Source of the DNA: Kribbella sp. VKM Ac-2568
GTDB taxonomy: Bacteria; Actinomycetota; Actinomycetes; Propionibacteriales; Kribbellaceae
Direction of reading: 5' to 3'
Assembly (NCBI RefSeq): GCF_004345365.1
Contig: NZ_SLVF01000003.1
Location: forward strand, 248,001 to 312,000
Length of the DNA stretch: 64,000 nt
Shown: in pieces, positions 15,713 to 24,254 of the stretch
Layout of the letters: every line of letters begins with the position of its first letter
Position numbering within the stretch: the first letter of the stretch is position 1
Position numbers and translations under genes: made by a program
Notes under the pieces: model-generated
What the model saw: the letters and a program-made list of their open reading frames with translations, nothing else
What the model was told of the DNA's origin: nothing
Database searches by the model: none

Positions 15713-16786
15713 CTAGCGAGCAGTATCTCTCGCGAGCCACGCCAGCATGCGGCCTTGGGACCAGCAGCGGCCGATGGCCTCGGCGTGCTGAGCCGATCCG
15801 TCGAGTACCGCCAGGCCGATCATGCTGTGGCCGGAGGCGCGGCGATCGCCGAGTGTCGGGATCGCGGGCGCGACTCCGACTCCTTCCGCTGACACCCACG
15901 CCACCGCCCGGCCGGCCGCCGCTTCGTCGAGGCGGTGCAGGAAGCGCAGGCGGCTCTCGAGGGGGAACTGCGACAGTGCCCAGGTCGTGGTGACCACAGG
16001 CAGGGCGTCTGCGGGCACATGCGCGAAGGCATCGGGCAGCACCTCGACGGCGTCACCTTGCAACAGCAGCGGAGGGTCCGTCGCTGCCAACGCCATCTCC
16101 GCTTCGAGCCTCGCGACCCGCTCCTGCTGATCCGGCCACAGGCAGGCGCGCAGCCATCGGGCGTCATCCGCGTCGGTCACGTCGACCGGATCGAGGTCGA
16201 TGCCGACCCGGGCGACGACCTCGGGCATTGCCCTCGTCGGAATGGGCCGGTCTCCCACGATCGAAGACGACAGTTGCACGGGAGACGACGGGTCGCCCAG
16301 CGATTGTCCGTTGCTGTACGTGATGCCGACGCGATCGACATTGAGATTGAGCCCAGCCGAACAGCCCACGTCGATCATCCCGATCGCATTCGCGCCTACC
16401 CGGCGCGCCGCCTCGGCAATGGCCGGGTACAGCACTGCGCAGCGTCCGGTCTCGTTGGACCGCACCTTCCGGTGTACGGCGATGGCCACGACCGAGTCGG
16501 TCATTCGTTGCAGCGTGTCGATCGCCGCGCCCGCGGCAGCGTCGCCGTCCGCAGCGGCATAGGCCGCGGCAAGCGCCGGGGCGCGTCCGGCGAGGGCGAG
16601 GTCGTGCAGCGCGGCGAGGATCACCGTGGGGTGTCGCTTGCGGGCCGGCGCCGCCTCGATGGCGCGCAGCGCCTCGTCGGACTCACTCAGGGCGACAGCG
16701 ACGCGCGCGTACAGCGGCGAGGTTTCGGCGGCGTCGACCTCACCGAAGTGCCGGTAGGCCTGAGCGAGCGTGCGGGCCCTACCCAC
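15713..16786 (-). CDS. DUF2332 family protein
   Basis: 357 residues from GTG 16786, which has a GGAAG ribosome site about 11 bases upstream; the frame is open to 16930, but the extra residues lack family content. DUF2332 features are an N-terminal helical bundle (AYRHFGEVDAAETSPLYARV) and a methyltransferase-like core GMIDVGCSAGLNLNVDRVGI, then VVTTTWALSQFPLESRLRFL. The glycine-rich VGCSAGLNL resembles a SAM-binding motif I, so methyl transfer is possible but unproven. Confidence 0.75.
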   Translation of the reverse strand: MGRARTLAQAYRHFGEVDAAETSPLYARVAVALSESDEALRAIEAAPARKRHPTVILAALHDLALAGRAPALAAAYAAADGDAAAGAAIDTLQRMTDSVVAIAVHRKVRSNETGRCAVLYPAIAEAARRVGANAIGMIDVGCSAGLNLNVDRVGITYSNGQSLGDPSSPVQLSSSIVGDRPIPTRAMPEVVARVGIDLDPVDVTDADDARWLRACLWPDQQERVARLEAEMALAATDPPLLLQGDAVEVLPDAFAHVPADALPVVTTTWALSQFPLESRLRFLHRLDEAAAGRAVAWVSAEGVGVAPAIPTLGDRRASGHSMIGLAVLDGSAQHAEAIGRCWSQGRMLAWLARDTAR

Positions 16787-17057
16787 GGGGTACGGAGCTT
16801 CCTTCAATCGGCTCTGGCATCCCGGCGATTCTAGCCATTGGAACGACCCTTTACTGGCACAGGAGCGCCGAGAAGATCCTCGACCGACTCGCCTGCTATT
16901 GCCACTCCCCCAACAAATAGCGCGCTCCAACCTGACAGGACACTAGGTGGCCTCAGGCAATCGGTCCAGCAACATGCTGCGCCACACGCCGCAGCGGCTC
17001 GACGTCGAACCCTACCCAGCAGCGGCCGGCGCATGTCAGGAGAAGTAACGCTGTCGC

Positions 17058-17101
17058 GCTAAGAAGCCGAGGTCGGCAGTTCGTGACCGCCCCTGACCAC
17101 C
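17058..17101 (+). repeat. att-like repeat F, in an otherwise empty 470-base gap
   Basis: GCTAAGAAGCCGAGGTCGGC then AGTTCGTGACCGCCCCTGACC. It keeps the T-arm and acceptor strand of repeats A and B with several changes. The rest of 16787-17256 holds no recognisable gene. It is the right-most copy and marks the right limit of the repeat-containing region. Confidence 0.5.
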
Positions 17102-17256
17102 TTCTGACGTGCAGGTTTGTCGTGTCTGCCGCCGCTATTGACCGCATAGCTGTAACAACGGAGCTTCCGGGACGGCGGACGGTCTAGATCATCGGACCCT
17201 TCGGTGCGAGCCAATGCGACCGCGGTACCGGTTCCTCGATCGCCTGACCGTGATCC

Positions 17257-19413
17257 TCACGGGTTCGGAAAGCGACGCCTGCTATCGACTCCTACGGCCA
17301 GCGGTTGGCCGAGGTTCCCGTAGCAGCCCATGTCCGGCAGTGGGCGCGCGAAGTCCGGCAGCCAGGACATCGAGAGCGGATCTAGTTCATCCAGGCTGTC
17401 CGGCAGCGTGACGCCGTGCTTCTGACCGGGACTGCCCTCGGACAGGCGTAGGTCGTCGTGATCCTCATCGGATGTCCCAACGGGCTGCCACGAGCGGAAC
17501 TCCGGGTCCACGTCGATGCTCTCGTGCTCGTAGCCCGGCGGGTACTGCACCTTGCTCAGTTCGAACTGCGGGCTCCCGCGATATATGTCGAGCGAGTTGT
17601 AATCGTGCCCGGGGAACAAGCCGATCGGGGGTTCCGTATCGTTGGGGTCCGGGAACGCATTGATGTGGAACATCGGCGGGGTCCACGGCGGAAGGTGACC
17701 GGTGCGGAAGTAGCAGTTTCCGTCCGTCGGTCCTGGGAACAGCTCACTCGGAATGAACGCGACGGGCCTGTCGGTGAAACCCTCCGGGGTGACCGCGACG
17801 AACACGTTGTTGAAGGACCGCAGTCGCCCGATCGCGTGGTGGCCGTAGTGGTTGAATGCAGCGTTCGTAAGGCCCGTCCCCGCTGGCATGATGGCGCCTG
17901 CCGCCAGCGTGACGGCGGTGTTGTGGAACAGGTCGAGAGGGCCGTCGACGTTGTTGCTCTTGTAGAAGGCGCCCTGCCGCCAGACGTCCTGGTCTCCCTC
18001 ATATCGGCGCCGAACGCCCGCCGTCGGTTGGCGCAGGTCAATGAGGTTGCGGTAGACCGAACACTGCCCACTGACGTGGTTTTGGTTGCCGTAGCTGATC
18101 GCCATCAGGCATTTGGTGATGACGTTCTGCCAGACTCGGGCGTCGACCGTCGGCGCGACCGCGTTCAGTGCAATCGCGTCGTCGTTGAGGTTGTGCACCC
18201 AGTTGTGGTGGAAGCGCATCCCTGCTCCGAACATGTACAGGTCATGGCCGTCCACGAACTCACAGTGGTGGACCTGCGTATCGGTATTGCTCCCCTGACC
18301 CGAAAGGATCACAGAACTGGTGTGCTTACCCAGCTCGTTGCGCACCCGCTGTCCGTTGTCCATGAAGCAGTACTCGTTCTTACGGTCGCCGCGGAACAGC
18401 CAGGTCGGCCAGCCGCCACGGACCTCACAATGACGGAACTCCGTGCGTGCGTTTCCATCGCCCAGACGAATGGCCCGGCTGGCGGCGAGGACCCGGACGT
18501 GGTCGAACACAACGTCGTTGGTATCCCTGAGGACGACAGTGTTCTCACCACCGAACCGGAGCATCACATCCGTGACCTTGATGAAGGCCGAGTCGGTGAT
18601 CCGGAGGGCGGTGTCCTGGCCCGCCGACAGCGCTAGCCTGACCTCGCCGGGGTCCGTCTCACCGACATACTCGGCCAATCCTTCGATGCCGTTCGATGTG
18701 TGGGACAACCGAATGTGTACCCGGCGCGAGGTTTCGTCGAAGTAGATCCCGGGTCCCATGTACACCCAGGGACGCCGCTCCGGCCCGTCGCCGACTGGCT
18801 CGTCGCCGCCCTCCGGCTCCTCATCCGCTAACTGGTCCTCGCTGGTCTGGTCGTCCTGATCAGACTCGGCCAGGTCCTTACAAGGCACGACCTCCGGACC
18901 GGGCCGGGGGTCGGCAGCCGAGATCTTGGCGAAGGTCGTGTTTTGAGCGCGAAGATCCTCCAACCGTGAATAGGTGACGAGTCGGGTGTAGGGAACACGG
19001 TCGATGAACGCCCCGCGAGCCACCGACTCGGCGTGCTCATCGGCCATTGTCCGCGGATAGGAGACGTTCGAGATGAACTCGCCTGGGTGCTCCGGTACCG
19101 GGGACCATTGCTCGTTGCCAACCTCGCGGAACTCGGCAACCGAGCCGTCGATGGACGCCTGCTCACCCGGATGCGAGCGGATCACCAAGGGTCGCCACGG
19201 CAGACCCTTGTATCCGGAGACCTCGACATTCTCCACATATGTTCCGCCACGAAGATGAAGTCGCCCGCCACCCGCCCTGGGAAGTGCGGCGAGGCCACCG
19301 GCGACCGTCCGTTTCGGGAGCGCAAACGTGCCCGGGTTGTCGTCATTTCCGAACGGGCTGACATAAACCTTCGGACCGAACAGCAGATCCTCGATCCACG
19401 ACGGCAGCGCCAC
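17257..19413 (-). CDS. right-handed parallel beta-helix protein
   Basis: 718 residues from GTG 19413, which has AGGGGG six bases upstream. The N-terminal KVYVSPFGNDDNPGTFALPK plus GGRLHLRGGTYVENVEVSG matches the opening of pectate-lyase-like/DUF1565 beta-helices, and the body has repeating strands with N/H/D ladders (VILRDT-type, HHCEFVDGHDLYMFGAGMRF). An acidic linker rich in D and E lies at about 200-240. No signal peptide or lipobox is visible, so location is unclear. Polysaccharide or glycosaminoglycan binding or lysis is a family-based guess; no catalytic set can be named. Confidence 0.7.
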   Translation of the reverse strand: MALPSWIEDLLFGPKVYVSPFGNDDNPGTFALPKRTVAGGLAALPRAGGGRLHLRGGTYVENVEVSGYKGLPWRPLVIRSHPGEQASIDGSVAEFREVGNEQWSPVPEHPGEFISNVSYPRTMADEHAESVARGAFIDRVPYTRLVTYSRLEDLRAQNTTFAKISAADPRPGPEVVPCKDLAESDQDDQTSEDQLADEEPEGGDEPVGDGPERRPWVYMGPGIYFDETSRRVHIRLSHTSNGIEGLAEYVGETDPGEVRLALSAGQDTALRITDSAFIKVTDVMLRFGGENTVVLRDTNDVVFDHVRVLAASRAIRLGDGNARTEFRHCEVRGGWPTWLFRGDRKNEYCFMDNGQRVRNELGKHTSSVILSGQGSNTDTQVHHCEFVDGHDLYMFGAGMRFHHNWVHNLNDDAIALNAVAPTVDARVWQNVITKCLMAISYGNQNHVSGQCSVYRNLIDLRQPTAGVRRRYEGDQDVWRQGAFYKSNNVDGPLDLFHNTAVTLAAGAIMPAGTGLTNAAFNHYGHHAIGRLRSFNNVFVAVTPEGFTDRPVAFIPSELFPGPTDGNCYFRTGHLPPWTPPMFHINAFPDPNDTEPPIGLFPGHDYNSLDIYRGSPQFELSKVQYPPGYEHESIDVDPEFRSWQPVGTSDEDHDDLRLSEGSPGQKHGVTLPDSLDELDPLSMSWLPDFARPLPDMGCYGNLGQPLAVGVDSRRRFPNP

Positions 19414-19628
19414 AGCGCACCCCCTCACCGCACCGGAGTCGCCCGACGCACCGAGTGCGACGTGACTTCCCCTTCTCTCGATAGTGCGCGAGCATCCAGA
19501 CCCAGGCAAGGGCGAGACCACGCAGTCCTCGCTCGCCCTCCGGTGCGTCTATTGGTGTATACCTCACCTCATCCTCGTCCAACCGCCTCTATGCCCGCGA
19601 CGTTCCCAATCAATGAACAACCAACAGC

Positions 19629-20188
19629 TTGTTTGGCGCTTTCATCGTGGTGTTGGCGCTCTTCTTCGGCCACGCTCACGAGCACGGACGAGCCGGCGCA
19701 ATCCGGGTCGTGGTCGGCCAGTATCTGGGATTTGCCGCCATCCTTGCTGCCTCGATCGTCGGTGCGTTGGGTGCCGGTCTGCTGCCCGAATCGGTCATCC
19801 CGTATCTGGGTCTTCTGCCGCTGTACCTCGGTCTGCGCGCGGGCTGGTCTGCATGGCGCGAGCGCGGTCACCACGACCAGGCCGAGGACAAAGCCAAGCC
19901 GACCGCGGCCCGAGCACCTGGCAGGTCGCCGCGGTGACGTTCGCCAACGGTGGCGACAACATCGGGGTCTACGTGCCGGTCTTCGCAGTGGCGGGCGTGG
20001 ACGGCATGGCCGTGTACGTGGTGGTCTTCCTGATCGGCGTCGCAGTCTGGTGTGCCGCCGGTCGGTACTTCGCTACCCGCCCGGTGATCGCACGTGCGCT
20101 GTCTCGGTGGGGCTACATCGTGTTGCCGGCCGTGCTGATCGGCATCGGCCTACTCATCTTGATCGAAGGCCACGCGTTCGGCCTCTGA
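19629..20188 (+). pseudogene. CadD-like cadmium resistance transporter, broken twice
   Basis: Frame one (to 19937) gives FGAFIVVLALFFG, QYLGFAAILAASIVGALGAG, LLPESVIPYLGLLPLYLGLR; the frame shifted by one base then gives WQVAAVTFANGGDNIGVYVP and YIVLPAVLIGIGLLILIEG. In order these are the membrane helices and the FANGGDNIGVY signature of CadD transporters. The expected N-terminal NxDD start is missing (a stop lies just upstream at 19614-19616), and one base appears lost near 19915. Both lesions argue against function; a sequencing error could explain the second only. Confidence 0.65.
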
Positions 20189-20279
20189 CCATGTGATCAG
20201 TCATCGCGATCCACGGCCCACGAAGAAGCGCGCCACCAAATCCCAGTCGGCGGACATCGGAGGCTTTGGACCCATGCCA

Positions 20280-21287
20280 TCATTTGGGAGGGCGGTCGAG
20301 TGTGAGCCTGACGCCGGTGGCGGCGCTGATGACAGCGCGGTCTCCGAGCGGCGCGGCCAGGGTGACGACCGCGGCTTTCCTCAGCAGGACGTCCGGGCAG
20401 CCAGTACCGGCCGGCACCGGACCGTGGCTCCCTCCGATGACCACCAGGTCCTCGAACTCGATGACGTGAGCTCGAAGGTCGGCCTCACAGGCCCCATGGT
20501 TGAGGGTGAAGGTAAGCGTGCGGTCGTCGATCCGGTTGAGGCTCGCGCCTTGGAGGAGGCCGGGCTCCAGCTCGGCGAGCCCGGGCGGTGGGACCGGCTC
20601 AACTCGAGGCTTGAGTACATCTTTGGAGACTGCGACGACGACGATCGGTCTCGACAAGCCTTTCGCAGTGAAGGACCAGGCGGGCACGGTCGCAGTACCG
20701 CTGCTCGTGACCACCTCGGCTGTTCCCAAGGAAGCGCGGGTGATCGTGAGCTTGCACGACGATGCCGGTATACCTCTGCAGTTGCTGCGAGTGGTTCCGA
20801 TCTCTCCAGTCAGGGCAGGCTGGGCGTCGAGGACGCTGACTGGAAGGCTCGATCCGTCCGCGAAATCGATGCGGGAGGTCCCGCCTGATCCGAGTTGAAC
20901 CCCCGGTGCGACGGAGACCTGACCGGCCGTCCACGCGAGCTTCTGCTCGGTGGTGTCGAATGCAAGGCCCGGTGTCCGCGATGAGTACAGGAAGATCCCT
21001 GAAGGCGGCTTCGGGATCCCCGCAGCCCGTACAGCTTCGGCCACGGCGCGCGCCCGGTCGAGAAATGCCGGAGTCGCAGGAGCCGACGGAATCATCGTCG
21101 GAACCGCCGCGCCGGGGCTTGCTGGTCCGGAGGCCCGGGGCGCGGTCGGCCCGGCGATAGGCGTTGTGTTACTCACTCCAGCGGTTGGCAGTGCCTCGGT
21201 CCCACACGCCGACAGGGCGAAACCGATGAGAACGACAACAGGACCCCAGTACGCACGAGACCGCGTGCCGCGGTTGATGGGCATCAT
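20280..21287 (-). CDS. secreted lipoprotein of unknown function
   Basis: 335 residues from ATG 21287 (next ATG 21284). Residues 14-28 form a lipoprotein signal with lipobox LSAC; Cys28 would be lipidated. A Pro/Ala/Thr-rich linker follows. The rest is predicted beta-rich, with two cysteines in SNCRGIPASSCKL and further ones later. No family recognised. The frame upstream of 21287 is open but encodes an unrelated scrap (see 21360-21407). Confidence 0.6.
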   Translation of the reverse strand: MMPINRGTRSRAYWGPVVVLIGFALSACGTEALPTAGVSNTTPIAGPTAPRASGPASPGAAVPTMIPSAPATPAFLDRARAVAEAVRAAGIPKPPSGIFLYSSRTPGLAFDTTEQKLAWTAGQVSVAPGVQLGSGGTSRIDFADGSSLPVSVLDAQPALTGEIGTTRSNCRGIPASSCKLTITRASLGTAEVVTSSGTATVPAWSFTAKGLSRPIVVVAVSKDVLKPRVEPVPPPGLAELEPGLLQGASLNRIDDRTLTFTLNHGACEADLRAHVIEFEDLVVIGGSHGPVPAGTGCPDVLLRKAAVVTLAAPLGDRAVISAATGVRLTLDRPPK

Positions 21288-21359
21288 GCTTGAGACACGC
21301 AAGTCCTGGCGAAATCGTTGCCTCGGCCGTCCTGGGCCGAGTATCCGCTCGCCCCGGGC

Positions 21360-21407
21360 GAGTCCGTCGACATCGAGGAAGAGCAACGGACGCGGCGCAG
21401 TACCTGG
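21360..21407 (-). pseudogene. HAD-hydrolase N-terminal scrap
   Basis: Minus-strand codons read VPGTAPRPLLFLDVDG, the typical first strand and DxD motif of a HAD phosphatase. The following residues lose similarity at once. It is fused in frame upstream of the lipoprotein start, so a rearrangement junction probably lies between them. Confidence 0.35.
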
Positions 21408-21459
21408 CACGACTGCACGATGGCGGCTCAACTCTCCCGCGTTCTTGGACGAACCTGGG

Positions 21460-21888
21460 CTAGGGCCAGGTGGTCATGAACTGGTCCGTTACCGCGACCT
21501 GCCAGACGTGGCCGTCTGGATCGGCGAAGGCACCATCGTACCCCCACGTCTGCTCGCCGGGCTGTCGGATGATCACGGCTCCTGCCGTTGCAGCACGTGT
21601 GATCAAGTCATCTACGTCCGCGCTTGTCGGCAGGCTGAGAGCGAGGATGCACTCGCTTTGACCGGCCGGCGCCTGGTCACGTCCGCTGAGTACCCAACCG
21701 AAGCCTCCCGTAGGGATCAGCATGACCCGAACGCTGTCGCCGAGAATGAGGCGCAGAGGCTCGGGTACGCCGTCGTCCGCGGGCTCCCCGGGTACGGCGA
21801 ATCCGAGTCCGGAACGGTAGAACGCGTAGGACCTCTGGCGGTCTGCGATCGGCAGGGCAATCGTCACGGTTGTTTGTTCGTAGCTCAT
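21460..21888 (-). CDS. VOC-superfamily (glyoxalase-like) protein
   Basis: 142 residues. Module one begins TTVTIALPIADRQRSYAFYR SGLGF-type, and module two ends GYDGAFADPDGHVWQVA with the metal-type Glu/His positions of lactoylglutathione lyase-like proteins. A GGFGWVLSGRD loop lies between strands. Substrate unknown. ATG start at 21888. It is one of four VOC genes in the window and resembles none of the others closely. Confidence 0.8.
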   Translation of the reverse strand: MSYEQTTVTIALPIADRQRSYAFYRSGLGFAVPGEPADDGVPEPLRLILGDSVRVMLIPTGGFGWVLSGRDQAPAGQSECILALSLPTSADVDDLITRAATAGAVIIRQPGEQTWGYDGAFADPDGHVWQVAVTDQFMTTWP

Positions 21889-22128
21889 GTAGTCGGCACC
21901 AACTTCACATACTTCACCTCAGCCGTGGCCGTTCCGTATTGCATAGCCTGTCCCTTCTCGCACTGTTGTCGTTCGGCCTAACCGGACGGACGCACCGACC
22001 TCACCGGCCGCGGCGCGCTCGTGGCGCACGTCCACGCCTCGCTTTCCGCCCGCTACCCCTACGACGAACCAGAAAGCCGGATCCGGACAGCGCGCGCGAA
22101 ACTCATCAGCCGTGTGGCCCTCTTGGCG

Positions 22129-22356
22129 TTACGGTGCGAGGTTAGCCCTTCGAGTCGTGGGCGGGAACGGCCAGTTTGGGTCGTCCCAGCGGGTGGGGCT
22201 GGGGATCGCCAAGAGTCGCAGGACGCGGCGCAGTACCGACGCGTGGTCGTCCCAGTCGGGAGCCTGCCAGGTACGGCGCAACAGATCCGGCTCGAGCTCG
22301 ACACCCGGAACCTTCAGGCTGGCAAGTTCCTCCGCACTTCCCCAGTGGCAGGGCGA
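22129..22356 (-). pseudogene. 3' fragment of an unidentified gene
   Basis: The minus-strand frame ending at 22129-22131 reads WGSAEELASLKVPGVELEPD, LLRRTWQAPDWDDHASVLRR and VLRLLAIPSPTRWDDPNWPF. The amino-acid composition and Trp-Asp spacing look like true coding sequence. No start codon with context is present, and the 5' side runs into the hairpin at 22357. I do not recognise the family. Confidence 0.35.
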
Positions 22357-22393
22357 CAGCTCGGTACGTGGGGGTTGCCCACGTACCGAGCTG
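22357..22393 (-). terminator. perfect 16-bp hairpin downstream of the RTX-like gene
   Basis: CAGCTCGGTACGTGGG (22357-22372) pairs with CCCACGTACCGAGCTG (22378-22393) around a five-base loop GGTTG. It starts 24 bases after the stop of the minus-strand calcium-binding-repeat gene. There is no T-run, as is common in high-GC actinobacterial terminators. Confidence 0.6.
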
Positions 22394-22416
22394 AGGTTGT
22401 AGGTCGGATCGGTGTC

Positions 22417-23406
22417 TCAGAGGATGGTGAGGCCGATGGTGCCTGGGGCCAGGTTGCGGCTGTTGACGGTGTCGTTGCCGGCGCGCGTGTCCACGATCAG
22501 TTGGTCGGTGGATTCTGCGTGGGTGATCCGGACGTCCGGCTTCAGACCGTTGACGTTCACGGTGCCTCTGGACCCGGAGACGCGGATGAAGTCCCGGCCG
22601 GCTGTACCGTTGACGGTCACCGAATCGATCGCGCCGTCGCCACCGCCGGTCTGGCTGCCGAGATCGACGTCGACCTTGCGGACGTCGGTACCGCGCAGGT
22701 CGCCGATCGTGGTGGAGTCAGCGCCTCCCAGCGCCTTGAGCACGACCCGCTCGACGTCATCGGTGTCCATCACGATGTTGCCGAGGTCGCGGGTGAACCG
22801 CAGCCGCGCCCCGTTGGCAGTGGCGGCGAACTTCTCCGCACCATCGCTTCCGTTGAAGAGCATCTTGTCGGTACCGCGGCCGCCCTCGATCACGTCGCTG
22901 CCGTCGCCCGGATCCCAGGTGAACGCATCGTCTCCGTTGCCCAGCAATGCTGTGTCGGTACCACGGTTGCCGTCGACGCGGTCGTTGCCATTGCCGGTAC
23001 GGAACAGCTCGTTGCCGCTGCCACCGGATACGACGTCATCGCCATCACCCGTGTCCACGACCGTGAACGGCTGGGTCAGCGTGCCGAAGTCGATCCGTAC
23101 GTCGTCGTCGCCGCGCCGGCTGTTCACCAGCATCTGGCCGAAGTCGGCGAGCTTGACCGTTTCGTCTGCGTGGCCGTCGTTTCCGAAGTCGACCTCGAGC
23201 ACGGTGGGATCGGCCGCAGGTACCCGGAGTGCGATGTTGTCGGCATGATTGGTGCCTGTGACAATCAACTGCCGGTTGTCGATCTGCACGGTCCCCCTCG
23301 GCGCGGTCGCGGCGGCTGGACCAGCCAGACTGAAGGCGATGCCGGTGGCGATGGCGGCCACTGCGGCCGAGCTGAGGCCCCGCCGAAGTCGAATTGCGTG
23401 ATTCAT
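22417..23406 (-). CDS. secreted calcium-binding (RTX/hemolysin-type repeat) protein
   Basis: 329 residues with an N-terminal signal peptide (RRGLSSAAVAAIATGIAFSL, cleavage probably after AAA near residue 33). Residues about 105-165 contain nonapeptide-like repeats: DTGDGDDVVSGGSGNELFRT and GNGNDRVDGNRGTDTALLGN, then DGSDVIEGGRGTDKMLF, which form calcium-binding beta-rolls. No catalytic domain is visible. An AAGGAGG ribosome site precedes the ATG. A terminator hairpin follows. The role outside the cell is unknown. Confidence 0.8.
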   Translation of the reverse strand: MNHAIRLRRGLSSAAVAAIATGIAFSLAGPAAATAPRGTVQIDNRQLIVTGTNHADNIALRVPAADPTVLEVDFGNDGHADETVKLADFGQMLVNSRRGDDDVRIDFGTLTQPFTVVDTGDGDDVVSGGSGNELFRTGNGNDRVDGNRGTDTALLGNGDDAFTWDPGDGSDVIEGGRGTDKMLFNGSDGAEKFAATANGARLRFTRDLGNIVMDTDDVERVVLKALGGADSTTIGDLRGTDVRKVDVDLGSQTGGGDGAIDSVTVNGTAGRDFIRVSGSRGTVNVNGLKPDVRITHAESTDQLIVDTRAGNDTVNSRNLAPGTIGLTIL

Positions 23407-23627
23407 GATGTGGTTCCTCCTTGTCGGTCACGGTTGCTGCCGGTTCCCCCGCGCACCGTGCTCGGTTGTCCTGTGCCCACCGACACGGCCCCGGCCCGCG
23501 ATCGGTTCAACCGATCCCGAGAAATGTGCAACTGACCGCGCGCAGCAGAGGAACCCTTCAGCTTGTCCAGCAAAGCGGCTAAGTAGTGGACACAACTGTC
23601 ACCGGTGAGCCGCCTGCCGTTGAGAAG

Positions 23628-23792
23628 TCAAACCGTGTCGGACTTCGCTTCTCGCTCTGCGAGGAACTCGTCAAGTAGTTCGAAGAGCACCTTGATGACT
23701 TGCTGCTCCTCGTCCGCGGGAAGCTCCCATCGTTGCCACCCGTCGGGCAACGCGATGTGGCGGACCTGACCCTGCCATCCGCGGTTACAGTC
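23628..23792 (-). pseudogene. possible 3' fragment of an unidentified gene
   Basis: Minus-strand residues QVRHIALPDGWQRWELPADE and EQQVIKVLFELLDEFLAERE, ending at 23628, look coding (amphipathic C-terminal helix). No credible start is found and the N-terminal part is missing. The neighbouring 23407-23627 stretch contains only an 8-bp inverted repeat GATCGGTT-C-AACCGATC near 23500. Confidence 0.3.
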
Positions 23793-23837
23793 GCGGACTT
23801 GACGATGCGTGGCGAGGCCTCTGCTTATGGTGACGGC

Positions 23838-24209
23838 ATGAGCATCGAGTCTGAAGTTCTTGAGGTCTCCGTCGGTTGGGATGCTGCGCTCGTGCGCAAC
23901 GATGCCGAGGCGGTTGGCGCAGTCATGGACGATGGGTGGGTTTACGTCGGATCTACAGGCGCTACGCCGAAGGCCGACATCGTTGGCTGGATTGCGTCCG
24001 GGCAGTTGGCTCACCACACGATGGAGACCGTTGGAGACGCACGAGTCGTTTCGTACGGCGACTCCGTCATCGTCACCGCGCGGAAGCAGAGCTCCGGCAC
24101 CTGGGACGGGGTTGCCTACACGGCGGACGAGTGGATCAGCGAGGTGTACGTGCGGAGTGACGGCCGTTGGCTCTGCGTGCTCAGCCACAAGTGTCCGGTA
24201 GAGGTGTAG
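23838..24209 (+). CDS. SnoaL/DUF4440-like (NTF2-fold) protein
   Basis: 123 residues from ATG 23838. The NTF2-like pattern is clear: helix VGWDAALVRNDAEAVGAVMD, strand DDGWVYVGSTG, helix PKADIVGWIASGQL, then strands VVSYGDSVIVTARKQSSGTW and WISEVYVRSDGRWLCVLSHK. DUF4440 proteins are small ligand-binding or isomerase-like domains without a fixed reaction. Solitary, convergent with the helR operon. Confidence 0.75.
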   Translation: MSIESEVLEVSVGWDAALVRNDAEAVGAVMDDGWVYVGSTGATPKADIVGWIASGQLAHHTMETVGDARVVSYGDSVIVTARKQSSGTWDGVAYTADEWISEVYVRSDGRWLCVLSHKCPVEV

Positions 24210-24254
24210 CGCCTGCTGTGGAAGGGCGAGCTCGACAGCAGGCCGCGGCTGAGA

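Noticed and set aside
19900..19930. Programmed frameshift in the CadD-like gene
   Set aside because: No slippery heptamer or downstream stem is evident, and the N-terminus is also missing, so decay is the simpler reading.
23500..23516. GATCGGTT-C-AACCGATC as a regulatory site
   Set aside because: It lies upstream of the RTX-like gene but has no neighbouring regulator and no clear promoter elements; too little to support a call.
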